Below, piece by piece: positions 7,166 to 15,338 of a stretch of 16,072 nt of DNA. How positions within the stretch are numbered: position 1 is the first letter of the stretch; each line of letters begins with the position of its first letter. Below the pieces are notes generated by a model. The model did not search any database. It worked only from the letters and a program-made list of their open reading frames with translations, and was not told where the DNA came from. The stretch comes from Desulfofustis sp. (GTDB taxonomy: Bacteria > Desulfobacterota > Desulfobulbia > Desulfobulbales > Desulfocapsaceae). A program made the translations under genes and the position numbers. Where the stretch lies: the NCBI GenBank assembly GCA_030145365.1, contig JAQYVS010000253.1, positions 1 through 16,072 of the forward strand, read 5' to 3'.

Positions 7166-7861
7166 CTAAGATTTCTGTATGAGCATGGTCGAAGGATCAA
7201 GAAGCAATGTCGTACCCGGTTCCACCTCGCAATAGGCGCAACGAAGGATATCAAGTTTCATCACGGTATCCTGGGGATTTATAACCAAGATCACATCGAA
7301 CAAATCATCAATGGTATGACACGGCGCCGGCACTCCGTCCGGGCTGATTCGATCGTCCGCTCTGTGGCTGACCGCCGAAAACCAGATTACTGCTATGCCA
7401 AGATCCGCCATCAACTGCTTCAGATCTTCCATGGCGCTCCGACCATTTCCGTCAAAATCATAGCCATCGATAATCAGACAGTCGGGCTTGAACACATCCT
7501 GCTGAATCAGATCCTTTAAACGCTCCTCCAGCATTGCCCGAGAAAAAACATTCTCTTTGAACGTCATGATCATCCGGCGTCTGGAAACCTCAGTCGCTGT
7601 GTCTTCAGAGAGATCTTCAACCATCTTGGAGAGAATGTCGTCGTAACGATCTCGTGTTTTTTCAATCGACTCACCGATGGCCACATGCAAAACCCTGTTG
7701 CCTCGAAGCATAGAATCCAGGGCAACCTGGACTAAAATTGCAGTTTTACCCAGACCGGCACGAGCCATTACCAGGCCAAGACTCTGTCTTCCTACTTCTG
7801 CCTTGTTATCAAGCCCCAGTACACGCAACGGGTTGCTGGTGATCAAATCTTCTTTTGCCAT
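7166..7861 (-). CDS. RecA/KaiC-like P-loop ATPase of unknown role
   Basis: A 231-residue cytoplasmic P-loop protein. Walker A is ARAGLGKT (33-40), preceded by a strand GLVM as in RecA/DnaB/KaiC-like ATPases. Walker B is CLIIDGYDF (128-136). A following strand ends IWFSAVSHR (159-167), in the position of a sensor motif. Residues 65-125 are charged and helical (IGESIEKTRDRYDDI; MLEERLKDLIQQ). There is no membrane segment or helicase extension. The start ATG at 7861 follows GAGGAG with a 10-base gap. The gene lies 87 bases after the EF-G stop codon on the same strand and is closed by a strong terminator. I do not recognise a named family; a regulatory or motor ATPase is possible, and the substrate is unknown. 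Confidence 0.75.
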   Translation of the reverse strand: MAKEDLITSNPLRVLGLDNKAEVGRQSLGLVMARAGLGKTAILVQVALDSMLRGNRVLHVAIGESIEKTRDRYDDILSKMVEDLSEDTATEVSRRRMIMTFKENVFSRAMLEERLKDLIQQDVFKPDCLIIDGYDFDGNGRSAMEDLKQLMADLGIAVIWFSAVSHRADDRISPDGVPAPCHTIDDLFDVILVINPQDTVMKLDILRCAYCEVEPGTTLLLDPSTMLIQKS

Positions 7862-7897
7862 GGCAGTTAACTCCTCTAATCGTAATATTCAATGAAA

Positions 7898-7941
7898 CAG
7901 GTTGTACAGGTTGGATTTTCTCAATCCCCCCGATAGCCTGT
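7898..7941 (-). repeat. Nested hairpin and short direct repeat between EF-G and ATPase genes
   Basis: ACAGG (7906-7910) pairs with CCTGT (7937-7941) around an inner GGATT/AATCC stem (7913-7917 with 7923-7927). ACAGGTTG also occurs twice, 9 bases apart (from 7898 and 7906). No T run follows, so a terminator is unlikely; it may be a processing site or a protein-binding site. Confidence 0.3.
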
Positions 7942-7948
7942 AACTATT

Positions 7949-10033
7949 TTAATCGTTTTTTCGCTCTTCCTGATATTTCTTGATCAAATCTTCACTGACA
8001 CTTTTGGGAACCTGCTTAAAGGTCGCAAATTCCATTGTGAACTCAGCTTTTCCCTGAGTCAGCGATCGAAGTGTTGTGGAATAACCGAACATCTCTGAAA
8101 GCGGCACCTCCGCTTCGACCACGGTGTAGTTGCCTTCTTCAACGGTACCGATGATCATACCACGGCGCTGATTCAAACTGCCCATTACGGAACCCTGAAA
8201 TTCGGACGGTCCTTCAACCGCGACTTTCATAATCGGCTCCATAATAACCGGTTTGGCCTTCATGTATGCTTCTTTGAAAGCACCGACTGAAGCAAGCTGA
8301 AAAGCAACATCGGATGAATCCACCGAATGGGAATTACCATCGTCAATGACTGCTCGGACACCGGTAATAGCAGCACCGCACAGCGAACCTTTAACAAGAC
8401 TTTTTTGAAAACCCTTGTCGCAGGATGCAATAAATTCCCTTGGGATCACACCCCCGACAATCTTATCTACAAACTCATATTCACCCTCTTCAAGGGGCTC
8501 AAGATAGCCTGCCACACGACCATACTGACCGGAACCACCGGTCTGCTTTTTATGTGTATAATCAAACGCTGCCAGAATGGTAATCGTCTCACGATAGGCA
8601 ACCTGCGGAGCCCCGGCTTGAACTTCAGCCTGGTACTCACGCTTCATACGTTCGATGTACACGTCGAGATGTAGTTCGCCCATACCGGAAATAATCGTTT
8701 CGTTGGTCTCGTGATCTACGTAGGTTCTGAAAGTAGGGTCTTCCTTGGTAAATCGATTCAGGGCTTTGGACATATTGGTCTGGGCCTTATTGTCAACCGG
8801 GATCACTGCCAGTGAAATGACCGGTTCCGGAATATGCATTGAGCTCATCGAAGCCGAGATACCCTCAGCAGTGAAGGTGTCACCGGAAGCGCAATCCACA
8901 CCGAACAGGGCCACGATATCACCGGGGCCACATGAGTCGATCTCTTCCATTTCATCAGCATGCATTCTGACCAGTCGACCAATCTTGACTTTCTTGCCTG
9001 TCCGACTGTTATAAACAGTATCTCCCTTGTTTAAAACACCCTGATAGGTGCGAACGTAGGTAAGCTGCCCGTATCGGCCGTCTTCAAGTTTGAAGGCAAG
9101 CATAATCAACTTGTCATCAGGGCTGTTGGTGACCGGAAATTCCGTCTCATCGTTAGCCAGATCCAGAGCATGATTAATTACGTCGGTTGGGCTGGGAAGG
9201 TACGCCTCAACAGCATCTAAAAGTGGTTGAATCCCCTTATTTTTATATGCAGAACCAACAAATACCGGAGTGAATTCAAGAGCCAGCGTACCATTGCGAA
9301 CTGCATTATAAATGAGTTGAGGATCGATTTCCTCTCCTTCCAGCACAGCTTCCATCAGTTCATCTGAGTACATTGACAGCTCTTCAAGCAATGCGGCTCG
9401 CCTTTCCTGAGCCTCAGCCTGGAGTTCGGCCGGGATATCATCTTCTCTAATTTTTTCGCCGTTTTCGCCGTCAAAATAGAACGCCTTCATGGTGATCAGA
9501 TCGACTAAGCCTTCAAAGTCATTTTCCAGACCGATCGGCATCTGCATCATATAGGCGTTGAGTTCCAGTTTATCTCTAAGCTGTTCAGTAACCCTCTGCG
9601 GATTTGCCCCGGTACGATCGCATTTATTAACAAAAGCGATCCTTGGGACTCTGTACCTGGCCATCTGACGACTGACCGTTATGGATTGTGACTGGACGCC
9701 ACCAACAGAACATAGTACCAGAATGGCACCGTCCAGAACCCGAAGCGCGCGTTCTACCTCGATGGTGAAATCGACATGACCGGGTGTATCGATAATGTTA
9801 ATTTCTATATCTTTCCAGGAAGCATACGTTGCGGCTGACTGAATGGTAATGCCGCGCTCCTTTTCCAACTCCATGGAGTCCATCTTGGCGCCGACACCGT
9901 CTTTGCCCCGAACTTCGTGGATTGCATGAATTCTATCCGTATAAAACAGAATTCTTTCTGTCAGGGTTGTTTTACCTGAGTCAATATGGGCACTGATGCC
10001 GATATTGCGTACTTTCGACAAATCTCTATCCAT
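7949..10033 (-). CDS. fusA: Elongation factor G, spd/mitochondrial EF-G1-like type
   Basis: The translational GTPase that drives tRNA-mRNA translocation on the ribosome. With the start at 10033 it has 694 residues, full length. G1 is AHIDSGKT (15-22; Ser where most bacterial EF-G has Ala), G2 lies in RGITIQSAAT (60-69), G3 is DTPGH (82-86) and G4 is NKCD (136-139; usually NKMD). Domains II-V are complete. The N-terminal region (HEVRGKDGVGAKMDSMELEKERGITIQSAATYASWKD, split over 40-75) follows mitochondrial EF-G1 and the spd EF-G of spirochaetes, planctomycetes and deltaproteobacteria. An ATG at 10042 is also possible, but AGAGG directly abuts it, whereas AGAGG is 9 bases from the ATG at 10033. 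It is not beside rpsL/rpsG or tuf, so the genome may carry another EF-G copy elsewhere. Confidence 0.95.
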   Translation of the reverse strand: MDRDLSKVRNIGISAHIDSGKTTLTERILFYTDRIHAIHEVRGKDGVGAKMDSMELEKERGITIQSAATYASWKDIEINIIDTPGHVDFTIEVERALRVLDGAILVLCSVGGVQSQSITVSRQMARYRVPRIAFVNKCDRTGANPQRVTEQLRDKLELNAYMMQMPIGLENDFEGLVDLITMKAFYFDGENGEKIREDDIPAELQAEAQERRAALLEELSMYSDELMEAVLEGEEIDPQLIYNAVRNGTLALEFTPVFVGSAYKNKGIQPLLDAVEAYLPSPTDVINHALDLANDETEFPVTNSPDDKLIMLAFKLEDGRYGQLTYVRTYQGVLNKGDTVYNSRTGKKVKIGRLVRMHADEMEEIDSCGPGDIVALFGVDCASGDTFTAEGISASMSSMHIPEPVISLAVIPVDNKAQTNMSKALNRFTKEDPTFRTYVDHETNETIISGMGELHLDVYIERMKREYQAEVQAGAPQVAYRETITILAAFDYTHKKQTGGSGQYGRVAGYLEPLEEGEYEFVDKIVGGVIPREFIASCDKGFQKSLVKGSLCGAAITGVRAVIDDGNSHSVDSSDVAFQLASVGAFKEAYMKAKPVIMEPIMKVAVEGPSEFQGSVMGSLNQRRGMIIGTVEEGNYTVVEAEVPLSEMFGYSTTLRSLTQGKAEFTMEFATFKQVPKSVSEDLIKKYQEERKND

Positions 10034-10063
10034 GGTTTTCATCCTCTGCCATTAACCTGCAAA

Positions 10064-10078
10064 CCGGTATCTTACCGG
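10064..10078 (-). repeat. Small perfect hairpin in the EF-G leader
   Basis: CCGGTA (10064-10069) and TACCGG (10073-10078) pair around a 3-base loop, about 30 bases upstream of the EF-G start. It could shape the 5' end of the mRNA. No T run follows. Confidence 0.35.
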
Positions 10079-10572
10079 AACCAATGCGTTACGCCAGATG
10101 CTCCATTTTATAAAAGGAAAAAAGAAAGGAGCTACAGTACACTGTAACCCCTTGCCAAACTCATTTTAACAAAGCGACCGGACATCTATAATCCGGAATT
10201 ATTGCCCACCTCTTGACTGAATAGAAAAGCGAGGCAATCACTCTTTGAGAACATCGTATATAAACACATTTCTATATAATTGCAAACAAAATGTATCCCA
10301 GTTGGGATTGCAACTCTTCCTCCACATTAATAGAGAAAGAACGGGGCGCGATAAAATGGCCAGAATCTAGTGTGAAGGGATTCATCAAGAAATTAAGGCA
10401 CAGGCTCGGAGCAAACACCACCGGAATGGCAGAACATTGGTCTAAACCATTGAGATAGCCTCTAATCTCAGATTTTTTCAACCTATAAAATAAAAGAGAG
10501 AAGTTCGAGACTATTGCTGGCATTCACGGTGCAAAACAAGAACTCGTTTTTTTACGGAGAACACCTTTTACC

Positions 10573-10603
10573 TTGACTTTATGGCCGAAAAATCGTTGAT
10601 TAT
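10573..10603 (+). promoter_or_regulatory. Candidate promoter of the carbonic anhydrase-SulP operon
   Basis: TTGACT (10573-10578) is followed by GATTAT (10598-10603) after 19 bases, a weak but usable pair. An alternative -10 is the ATATAAAT stretch near 10645-10652, whose -35 region would fall inside the palindrome. Either choice puts the palindrome at or next to the transcription start. Confidence 0.3.
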
Positions 10604-10612
10604 CTCAATTGG

Positions 10613-10632
10613 AAATGAATGATCATTCATTT
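10613..10632. promoter_or_regulatory. 20-bp perfect palindrome, likely repressor operator
   Basis: AAATGAATGATCATTCATTT is a perfect palindrome with 10-base arms, 77 bases before the carbonic anhydrase start codon. The TGAATGATCATTCA core resembles operators of TetR-family repressors. No TetR-type gene is in the window, so the regulator would act from elsewhere. Confidence 0.6.
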
Positions 10633-10709
10633 TGGTGAGCGATCATATAAATATATTTGAGTTTATCACGGGTTATTTATTTTCATTTTGACATTCAAGG
10701 AGAAGATCG

Positions 10710-11312
10710 ATGGGACAAGACACAAACAAACGCCCCACCGCCGAAGAGGTATTGAAAAGACTCCTGGAGGGCAACAGACGCTTCGTTGAAGGCAACCTCA
10801 TTCACCCAAATCATTGCGAAGAAAGCAGGCAATCGGTCATGCACCAGCAGGACCCGGTCGCCACGATTCTCACCTGCGCCGACTCACGGGTTCCACCTGT
10901 GGACATTTTCGATCAGGGTATCGGCGATCTGTTCATCGTCCGTGTAGCTGGAAATATAATCGGTGACCATACGCTCGGCAGTATTGAATACGCAGTTGCT
11001 CACCTGCACACGCCTCTGGTAATCGTCATGGGCCATTCTTCCTGTGGCGCAATCACTGCCGTTGCCAATGGCGCAAGTCTCGGCGGACACATGGCAACCT
11101 TGGCACCCCCTATTCAGACTGCTATCAAAAATATCAAGGATGCCGAAGGTGACCTGATTGAGAATGCATCAAAAGAAGTAGCCTGCCAGATTGCCAGAAG
11201 CATAGAGACATCGGAACCGATCATCGCCGATTTCGTTGCAGAATGTAAGGTTCAGGTTATTGCTGCATACTACGACTTGAAAAGCGGAGCTGTTTCGGTT
11301 TTGCCGAAATAG
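10710..11312 (+). CDS. Beta-class carbonic anhydrase
   Basis: Interconverts CO2 and bicarbonate with a zinc ion in the cytoplasm; 200 residues, the typical length. Zinc ligands are C56, H109 and C112 (LTCADSRVPP and MGHSSCGAI), and the catalytic Asp-Arg pair is D58 and R60, the usual open (type I) active site. GNRRFVEGN near 21-29 and RVAGNIIGDHTLGSIEYAV near 78-96 are further family segments. There is no signal peptide. AAGGAG is placed 8-9 bases before the ATG. The SulP transporter gene begins 30 bases downstream on the same strand, so the two are almost certainly co-transcribed: the transporter would bring in bicarbonate and this enzyme would equilibrate it with CO2. A palindrome resembling a repressor operator lies upstream. 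Confidence 0.95.
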   Translation: MGQDTNKRPTAEEVLKRLLEGNRRFVEGNLIHPNHCEESRQSVMHQQDPVATILTCADSRVPPVDIFDQGIGDLFIVRVAGNIIGDHTLGSIEYAVAHLHTPLVIVMGHSSCGAITAVANGASLGGHMATLAPPIQTAIKNIKDAEGDLIENASKEVACQIARSIETSEPIIADFVAECKVQVIAAYYDLKSGAVSVLPK

Positions 11313-11342
11313 ATTCCTTCAGCCAACAATATAGGAAATGCA

Positions 11343-13532
11343 ATGATATACAAATTTCTCCCCTTTATCTTGTGGTTCAAAGACTACGGTTTTGGAAAGT
11401 TCAAAATTGACCTTCTCGCGGGGGTCACCGTTGCGCTGGTGCTCATTCCCCAATCGATGGCCTATGCTCAGCTTGCTGGGCTGCCTGCTTATTATGGGCT
11501 TTACGCAGCGTTCCTACCACCAATGGTTGCTGCACTTTTCGGATCAAGCCGCCAATTGGCGACCGGACCGGTTGCCGTTGTCTCCCTTATGTCGGCAGCA
11601 TCTCTGGAGCCCTTGGCAACTGCCGGTTCAGCTGAGTTTATCGCCTACTCCATTGTCCTCGCATTAACAGTTGGAATTTTTCAGTTCTCACTCGGTGTTC
11701 TGCGGCTCGGGCTGGTGGTTAATTTCCTCTCCCACCCTGTTGTAAATGGATTTACCAATGCTGCTGCCATTATTATTGCGTCCTCACAGTTCTCGAAGTT
11801 TTTTGGTGTCTACGTCGATAAAGCTGAACATCATTATGAGACATTGATCAGAGTCGGGCAGGCTGCTTTGGACTATACTCACTTACCCACCCTTCTGTAT
11901 GGTCTGGCAGCCGTGGCGATCATGGTCACGTTAAGAAAAATCAACCCTCGTATTCCCAACGTCTTAATCGCCGTTGCCATTACAACAGTTATTTCCTATT
12001 TCACCGGTTTCAATAGAGATACATATGTTGATGTATCTGCTATGAAAATACCTGGTTTCGCTGAGAAAGTGAGCGAATTCAACCATTCTGTGGATGAGAT
12101 CAAAAGACTCGGCACGGAACGTGCGGCTCTTGGACCGGCAATTGATGCGGAAATTGCCCGTCAGGAAGAAGAACATGGAGGAGCATCGGTAAAGCTAATT
12201 GAGTTACAGAGCGAAGTCGAGGTAGACACGGTTCTCCTCAATCAGGCAAAGCAGCATTCCAGTGATATTCGTACTGAATTTCGCTATATGAAGTTCGATG
12301 CAGTAAAAGAAGGTGACACTTTCACGTTCTATGAGCAAGGCACTGCGCCGGTAGGTGTCGATATCGAAGGCGGCACCTGGCGGTTGTCGATTGGGAACAA
12401 CGTTCTTAATACAACTAATCTGAAAATGACCGGCGGTGGGGCAATCGTTGGAAAGATTCCGGAAGGCTTGCCAACCCTGCAGATGCCTGACCTGACGCTA
12501 AAAACCTTCCTTAAGCTGTTGCCTACCGCAATTATTATCTCGCTTCTCGGGTTTATGGAAGCAATTGCTATTGCCAAAGCCATGGCGGCCCAGACCGGAC
12601 AGAAACTTGATCCCAACCAAGAACTGATTGGCCAGGGGCTGGCTAATATTCTTGGGTCAATCGGCTCCAGTTACGCCGTTTCAGGTTCTTTTTCCCGTTC
12701 GGCAGTAAACTTGCAGGCTGGCGCAGTCTCGGGAATATCATCTGTCGTCACATCGATTGTGGTTATCATAACGCTGCTCTTCTTTACCCCGTTGCTCTAT
12801 CATCTGCCTCAGGCTGTTCTGGCTGCAGTTATCATGATGGCGGTTATCGGTCTGGTGAATGTAAAAGGTTTCATTCACGCCTGGAAGGCTCAGTGGTATG
12901 ACGGGGCTATTGCTATTCTAAGTTTTGTCGTAACACTCTATTTTGCCCCGCATCTCGATAAAGGAATTATGGTTGGAGTCTTCCTGTCTATGACTATTTT
13001 CCTCTATAAATCCATGCGCCCAGTCGTTACCAGCCTGTCTCTGAATGAAGAAAAGGTGCTGAAATCGGCCGATTACTACCGTTTGAAAGGCTGCCGTCAT
13101 ATCTCCGTTGTCCGTTTCGACGGAGCTTTGTTTTTTGCCAACGCCAGTTATCTTGATGAACAGGTATTAAAATTCCGCAACAATCAGCCGGACCTCAGAT
13201 ATATCCTTCTCGATGCCCGGGGTATTAATGACATGGATGCTTCCGGCGAAGAGGCCTTGGCCATGCTGGTTAAACGTATTCGCAGCGCCGGCATGGGGTT
13301 CGCCGTCTGCGGAGTAAAAGGTCAGATTCTTGATGTCATGGAACGGACCGGGTTGTACGACGAAATCGGCTCAGATAATATTTATGCCGACAGCCGGGCA
13401 GCAACAACTGCCATTATTGAAAAAATACATAAAGCCACTGATCTGCCCGAAGGCGGCTGCGGCAACTGCCCGCTGACACAATATCTGCCTCTTGAAGATC
13501 AGAAACATATTAAAGAGGTGATGGCCAGTTAA
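11343..13532 (+). CDS. SulP-family anion (probably bicarbonate) transporter with STAS domain
   Basis: An inner-membrane SulP/SLC26 transporter, 729 residues against about 500-600 for typical bacterial members. The membrane domain begins with FKIDLLAGVTVALVLIPQSMAYAQLAGLPAYYGLYAAFLPP (20-60), the SulP signature, then TGPVAVVS (74-81). The second half contains SISLLGFMEAIAIAKA-like helices (about 399-413) and GSYAVSGSFSRSAVN-like sequence (442-455). A STAS domain covers about 586-698 with DMDASGEEAL (630-639). Residues ~225-366 are an extra segment in a loop between helices, with a charged heptad-like region (246-316). The C-terminal tail carries CGNC (706-709). AGGA precedes the ATG. Pairing with carbonic anhydrase favours bicarbonate over sulfate as substrate, but this is inferred. 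Confidence 0.92.
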   Translation: MIYKFLPFILWFKDYGFGKFKIDLLAGVTVALVLIPQSMAYAQLAGLPAYYGLYAAFLPPMVAALFGSSRQLATGPVAVVSLMSAASLEPLATAGSAEFIAYSIVLALTVGIFQFSLGVLRLGLVVNFLSHPVVNGFTNAAAIIIASSQFSKFFGVYVDKAEHHYETLIRVGQAALDYTHLPTLLYGLAAVAIMVTLRKINPRIPNVLIAVAITTVISYFTGFNRDTYVDVSAMKIPGFAEKVSEFNHSVDEIKRLGTERAALGPAIDAEIARQEEEHGGASVKLIELQSEVEVDTVLLNQAKQHSSDIRTEFRYMKFDAVKEGDTFTFYEQGTAPVGVDIEGGTWRLSIGNNVLNTTNLKMTGGGAIVGKIPEGLPTLQMPDLTLKTFLKLLPTAIIISLLGFMEAIAIAKAMAAQTGQKLDPNQELIGQGLANILGSIGSSYAVSGSFSRSAVNLQAGAVSGISSVVTSIVVIITLLFFTPLLYHLPQAVLAAVIMMAVIGLVNVKGFIHAWKAQWYDGAIAILSFVVTLYFAPHLDKGIMVGVFLSMTIFLYKSMRPVVTSLSLNEEKVLKSADYYRLKGCRHISVVRFDGALFFANASYLDEQVLKFRNNQPDLRYILLDARGINDMDASGEEALAMLVKRIRSAGMGFAVCGVKGQILDVMERTGLYDEIGSDNIYADSRAATTAIIEKIHKATDLPEGGCGNCPLTQYLPLEDQKHIKEVMAS

Positions 13533-13573
13533 TGACCCGGGTGGTTGACTGATTCCACCGCCTGCTTCAACTA

Positions 13574-13617
13574 CAAAGCCCGTGCATTTCCAAGAGGATG
13601 CACGGGCTTTGTTATTA
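13574..13617 (+). terminator. Strong terminator after the SulP gene
   Basis: CAAAGCCCGTGCAT (13574-13587) and ATGCACGGGCTTTG (13598-13611) form a perfect 14-bp stem with a 10-base loop, followed by TTATTATT. It lies 41 bases after the SulP stop codon, between convergent genes, and may also stop minus-strand transcripts from the EAL-HDOD gene. Confidence 0.88.
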
Positions 13618-13651
13618 TTGACATGGACTGCTGCTTCCCTCCGTCCGTGGG

Positions 13652-14857
13652 CTAGAGAAGACCGTTGGCGTAGCGCACCGCAGTGAGATATGACTCGGGT
13701 ACTTGCTGAGGGTTAATTTTTAGTTCAAGCAACAATGAGGAAATTTTCCGTTGCTGATTTCTCTCAAAAGCCATGGAAACTTTTAAGAATCCAGCCAGCA
13801 GACCGGAGCGTTGAGCCAGGGCATCCTTTACCCTGCGTCCTATCGGCAGTTTATCCATTATTTTATCCATCGGGGCACCCAACATGGTATCGAGCAGAGA
13901 AAACAATCCCATGATGAACAGTTCGCCGGATATGGCTTTATGCGGGCTGATTTCCCCGAGTAGTTCACAAAATTTCGCTCGGACCAATGCAAGTCTGGTC
14001 AATTCTCCCGGTTGCTCGGAAGCTAATTCAGATATGACAACCAAGAGAACAAACCGACGCAACTCCTTCTCACCAAGGTAAGCAATGGCATGCTTAACCG
14101 TTTTGACCTCCTGCAGTCGATAAAAGTAGGCAGAATTTAAAAAACGCATCAATTTGTAGCTGATAGCAATATCTATTGAAATGATGTCACGGAGCTTCTC
14201 CATGGTGGTTTCTTTTCTGGTCACTTCAGCAAGAAGTCTGAGCAGATTGACCTTCACCGAGGACAACTCCCTGATTTCAATACGCTCCGGTTTGCTGAAA
14301 AAATATCCCTGGTAATAGGTAAATCCAAGCTTATTGGCCTTTTCAAAGTCCGCGTTGGTTTCCACCTTTTCAGCAAGCAGTTTAACTTTGTATTTATTTA
14401 GTCTGTGCAGTGTCCTGGTGATGGTGTCAAGCGGAGTTAGACGTATATCTATCTTTATAATATCTGCTATTTCCAGAAGCGGTTCAAATTTCCTGTTATA
14501 GACAAAGTCGTCAAGGGCAATTTTATACCCGTCCTCATGGAGTTTACGGCAGACAGACACCACCTTTTTTGACGGTTCAACATCTTCAAGGATTTCTATT
14601 ACAATCTGTCCTTTTGGAAATGCGGCGGGAAGGTTTCGTTCGATCAAGTCCTGGGTAAAATTGATAAAACATGGCCTCATGCCCGATATTTCGTCGATAC
14701 CTCTGGTGAGAAAGGTACTCGACAGCAGGCTGGCAGTGGCTCTGTTGCCGCTTACGTTATTGAGTGTATATGGCTCTGCTCCCCGATAGAGCAACTCATA
14801 GGCATATAATCTTTTATGAACATTTAAGATGGGTTGACGGGCAATATATTGGTCCAT
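13652..14857 (-). CDS. EAL-HDOD signalling protein (YuxH/CdgJ-like)
   Basis: A 401-residue cytoplasmic protein with an EAL domain (about 1-195) fused to a HDOD domain (about 200-401). EAL domains degrade or sense c-di-GMP. The signature is ELL (21-23) rather than EAL, and the DDFG loop reads DDFVYN (116-121). Yet the usual catalytic positions look retained: E21, N66, E88, D116, D117, K135, E163 (AEKVE) and Q183 (YYQGY). It could therefore be an active phosphodiesterase or only a binder. The HDOD part shows LMRFLNSAYFYRLQEVKTVKHAI near 236-258 but lacks the histidines of the other HDOD protein in the window. It follows the PilZ gene by 59 bases on the same strand, so the two probably form an operon. 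A weak GGAT lies 11 bases before the ATG. Confidence 0.9.
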   Translation of the reverse strand: MDQYIARQPILNVHKRLYAYELLYRGAEPYTLNNVSGNRATASLLSSTFLTRGIDEISGMRPCFINFTQDLIERNLPAAFPKGQIVIEILEDVEPSKKVVSVCRKLHEDGYKIALDDFVYNRKFEPLLEIADIIKIDIRLTPLDTITRTLHRLNKYKVKLLAEKVETNADFEKANKLGFTYYQGYFFSKPERIEIRELSSVKVNLLRLLAEVTRKETTMEKLRDIISIDIAISYKLMRFLNSAYFYRLQEVKTVKHAIAYLGEKELRRFVLLVVISELASEQPGELTRLALVRAKFCELLGEISPHKAISGELFIMGLFSLLDTMLGAPMDKIMDKLPIGRRVKDALAQRSGLLAGFLKVSMAFERNQQRKISSLLLELKINPQQVPESYLTAVRYANGLL

Positions 14858-14916
14858 AACAGATTATCCTGCATTCAACCCCGGGTAATGACAACAACGG
14901 TAGAGCAGCATATCTG

Positions 14917-15261
14917 TCATTTCCCCCGTAATTTCCTGGAGAAATAATTGCGTATCAAAGTCCTGTCCGACGGCTCAATAAGAAGGAATTTGACGGCAAA
15001 ATCGCTCCCTTCAACCCGCACAACTTCGACCTTTATTTCAACCCCTTTACCCTCATCCTCCAGGTCTATACAGATCAACATTTTTTCATGCAGTTCGGGT
15101 ATCTTTGTTGCCCACTCAAGCGCACATCCCTCGGTGGAAATATCGGTCAGCAAGGCTTCGCCCTCTTCATATTCGGTCCTATAAGTAACCGGCTCCTTAC
15201 TACAGCGGAAACGAAACGCAGAACGTTTCGAGATATCCTGTATATTCGATTGACTCGCCAA
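14917..15261 (-). CDS. PilZ domain protein, likely c-di-GMP receptor
   Basis: 114 residues, one PilZ domain. The two c-di-GMP-binding motifs are present: RxxxR as R13-S-A-F-R17, and D/NxSxxG as D40-I-S-T-E-G45. The rest is the beta barrel (EALLTDISTEGCALEW; VEIKVEVVRVEGSDFAVKF) with a C-terminal helix. The start is TTG at 15261: upstream in frame there is a stop codon, and no ATG or GTG occurs before the conserved RSAFR, so TTG is the only reasonable choice. A short AGG-containing sequence precedes it. A strong promoter lies at 15339-15368. It is the first gene of a two-gene unit with the EAL-HDOD protein, which fits a c-di-GMP receptor paired with a c-di-GMP-related enzyme or sensor. The output target is unknown. 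Confidence 0.88.
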   Translation of the reverse strand: MASQSNIQDISKRSAFRFRCSKEPVTYRTEYEEGEALLTDISTEGCALEWATKIPELHEKMLICIDLEDEGKGVEIKVEVVRVEGSDFAVKFLLIEPSDRTLIRNYFSRKLRGK

Positions 15262-15338
15262 GTACCTACCCGTCTTCTATCGATATTCTGATTTTCATCA
15301 ATTGATCATCTAAACCCAGATCGATTATTTTACTTGTC

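Larger units (their letters stand above)
10034..10709. other. Divergent intergenic region between EF-G and carbonic anhydrase
   Basis: 676 bases with no gene I can support. On the EF-G side it holds the hairpin at 10064-10078 and an inverted repeat TACAGT-AC-ACTGTA (10133-10146). A moderate minus-strand promoter candidate is TTGCAA (10280-10285) with TATATA 17 bases on (10257-10262). ATCCCA-GT-TGGGAT (10294-10307) is a further short inverted repeat. The carbonic anhydrase side holds the palindrome at 10613-10632. The middle, 10310-10560, shows nothing clear. Confidence 0.5.

Noticed and set aside
10034..10042. Upstream ATG of EF-G at 10042 as start
   Set aside because: The ribosome binding site AGAGG touches this ATG with no gap, while it is 9 bases from the ATG at 10033.
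10272..10523. Minus-strand open frame of 83 codons in the EF-G/carbonic anhydrase gap
   Set aside because: No ribosome binding site, no recognisable domain and residue composition unlike a folded protein; it lies in an AT-rich control region.
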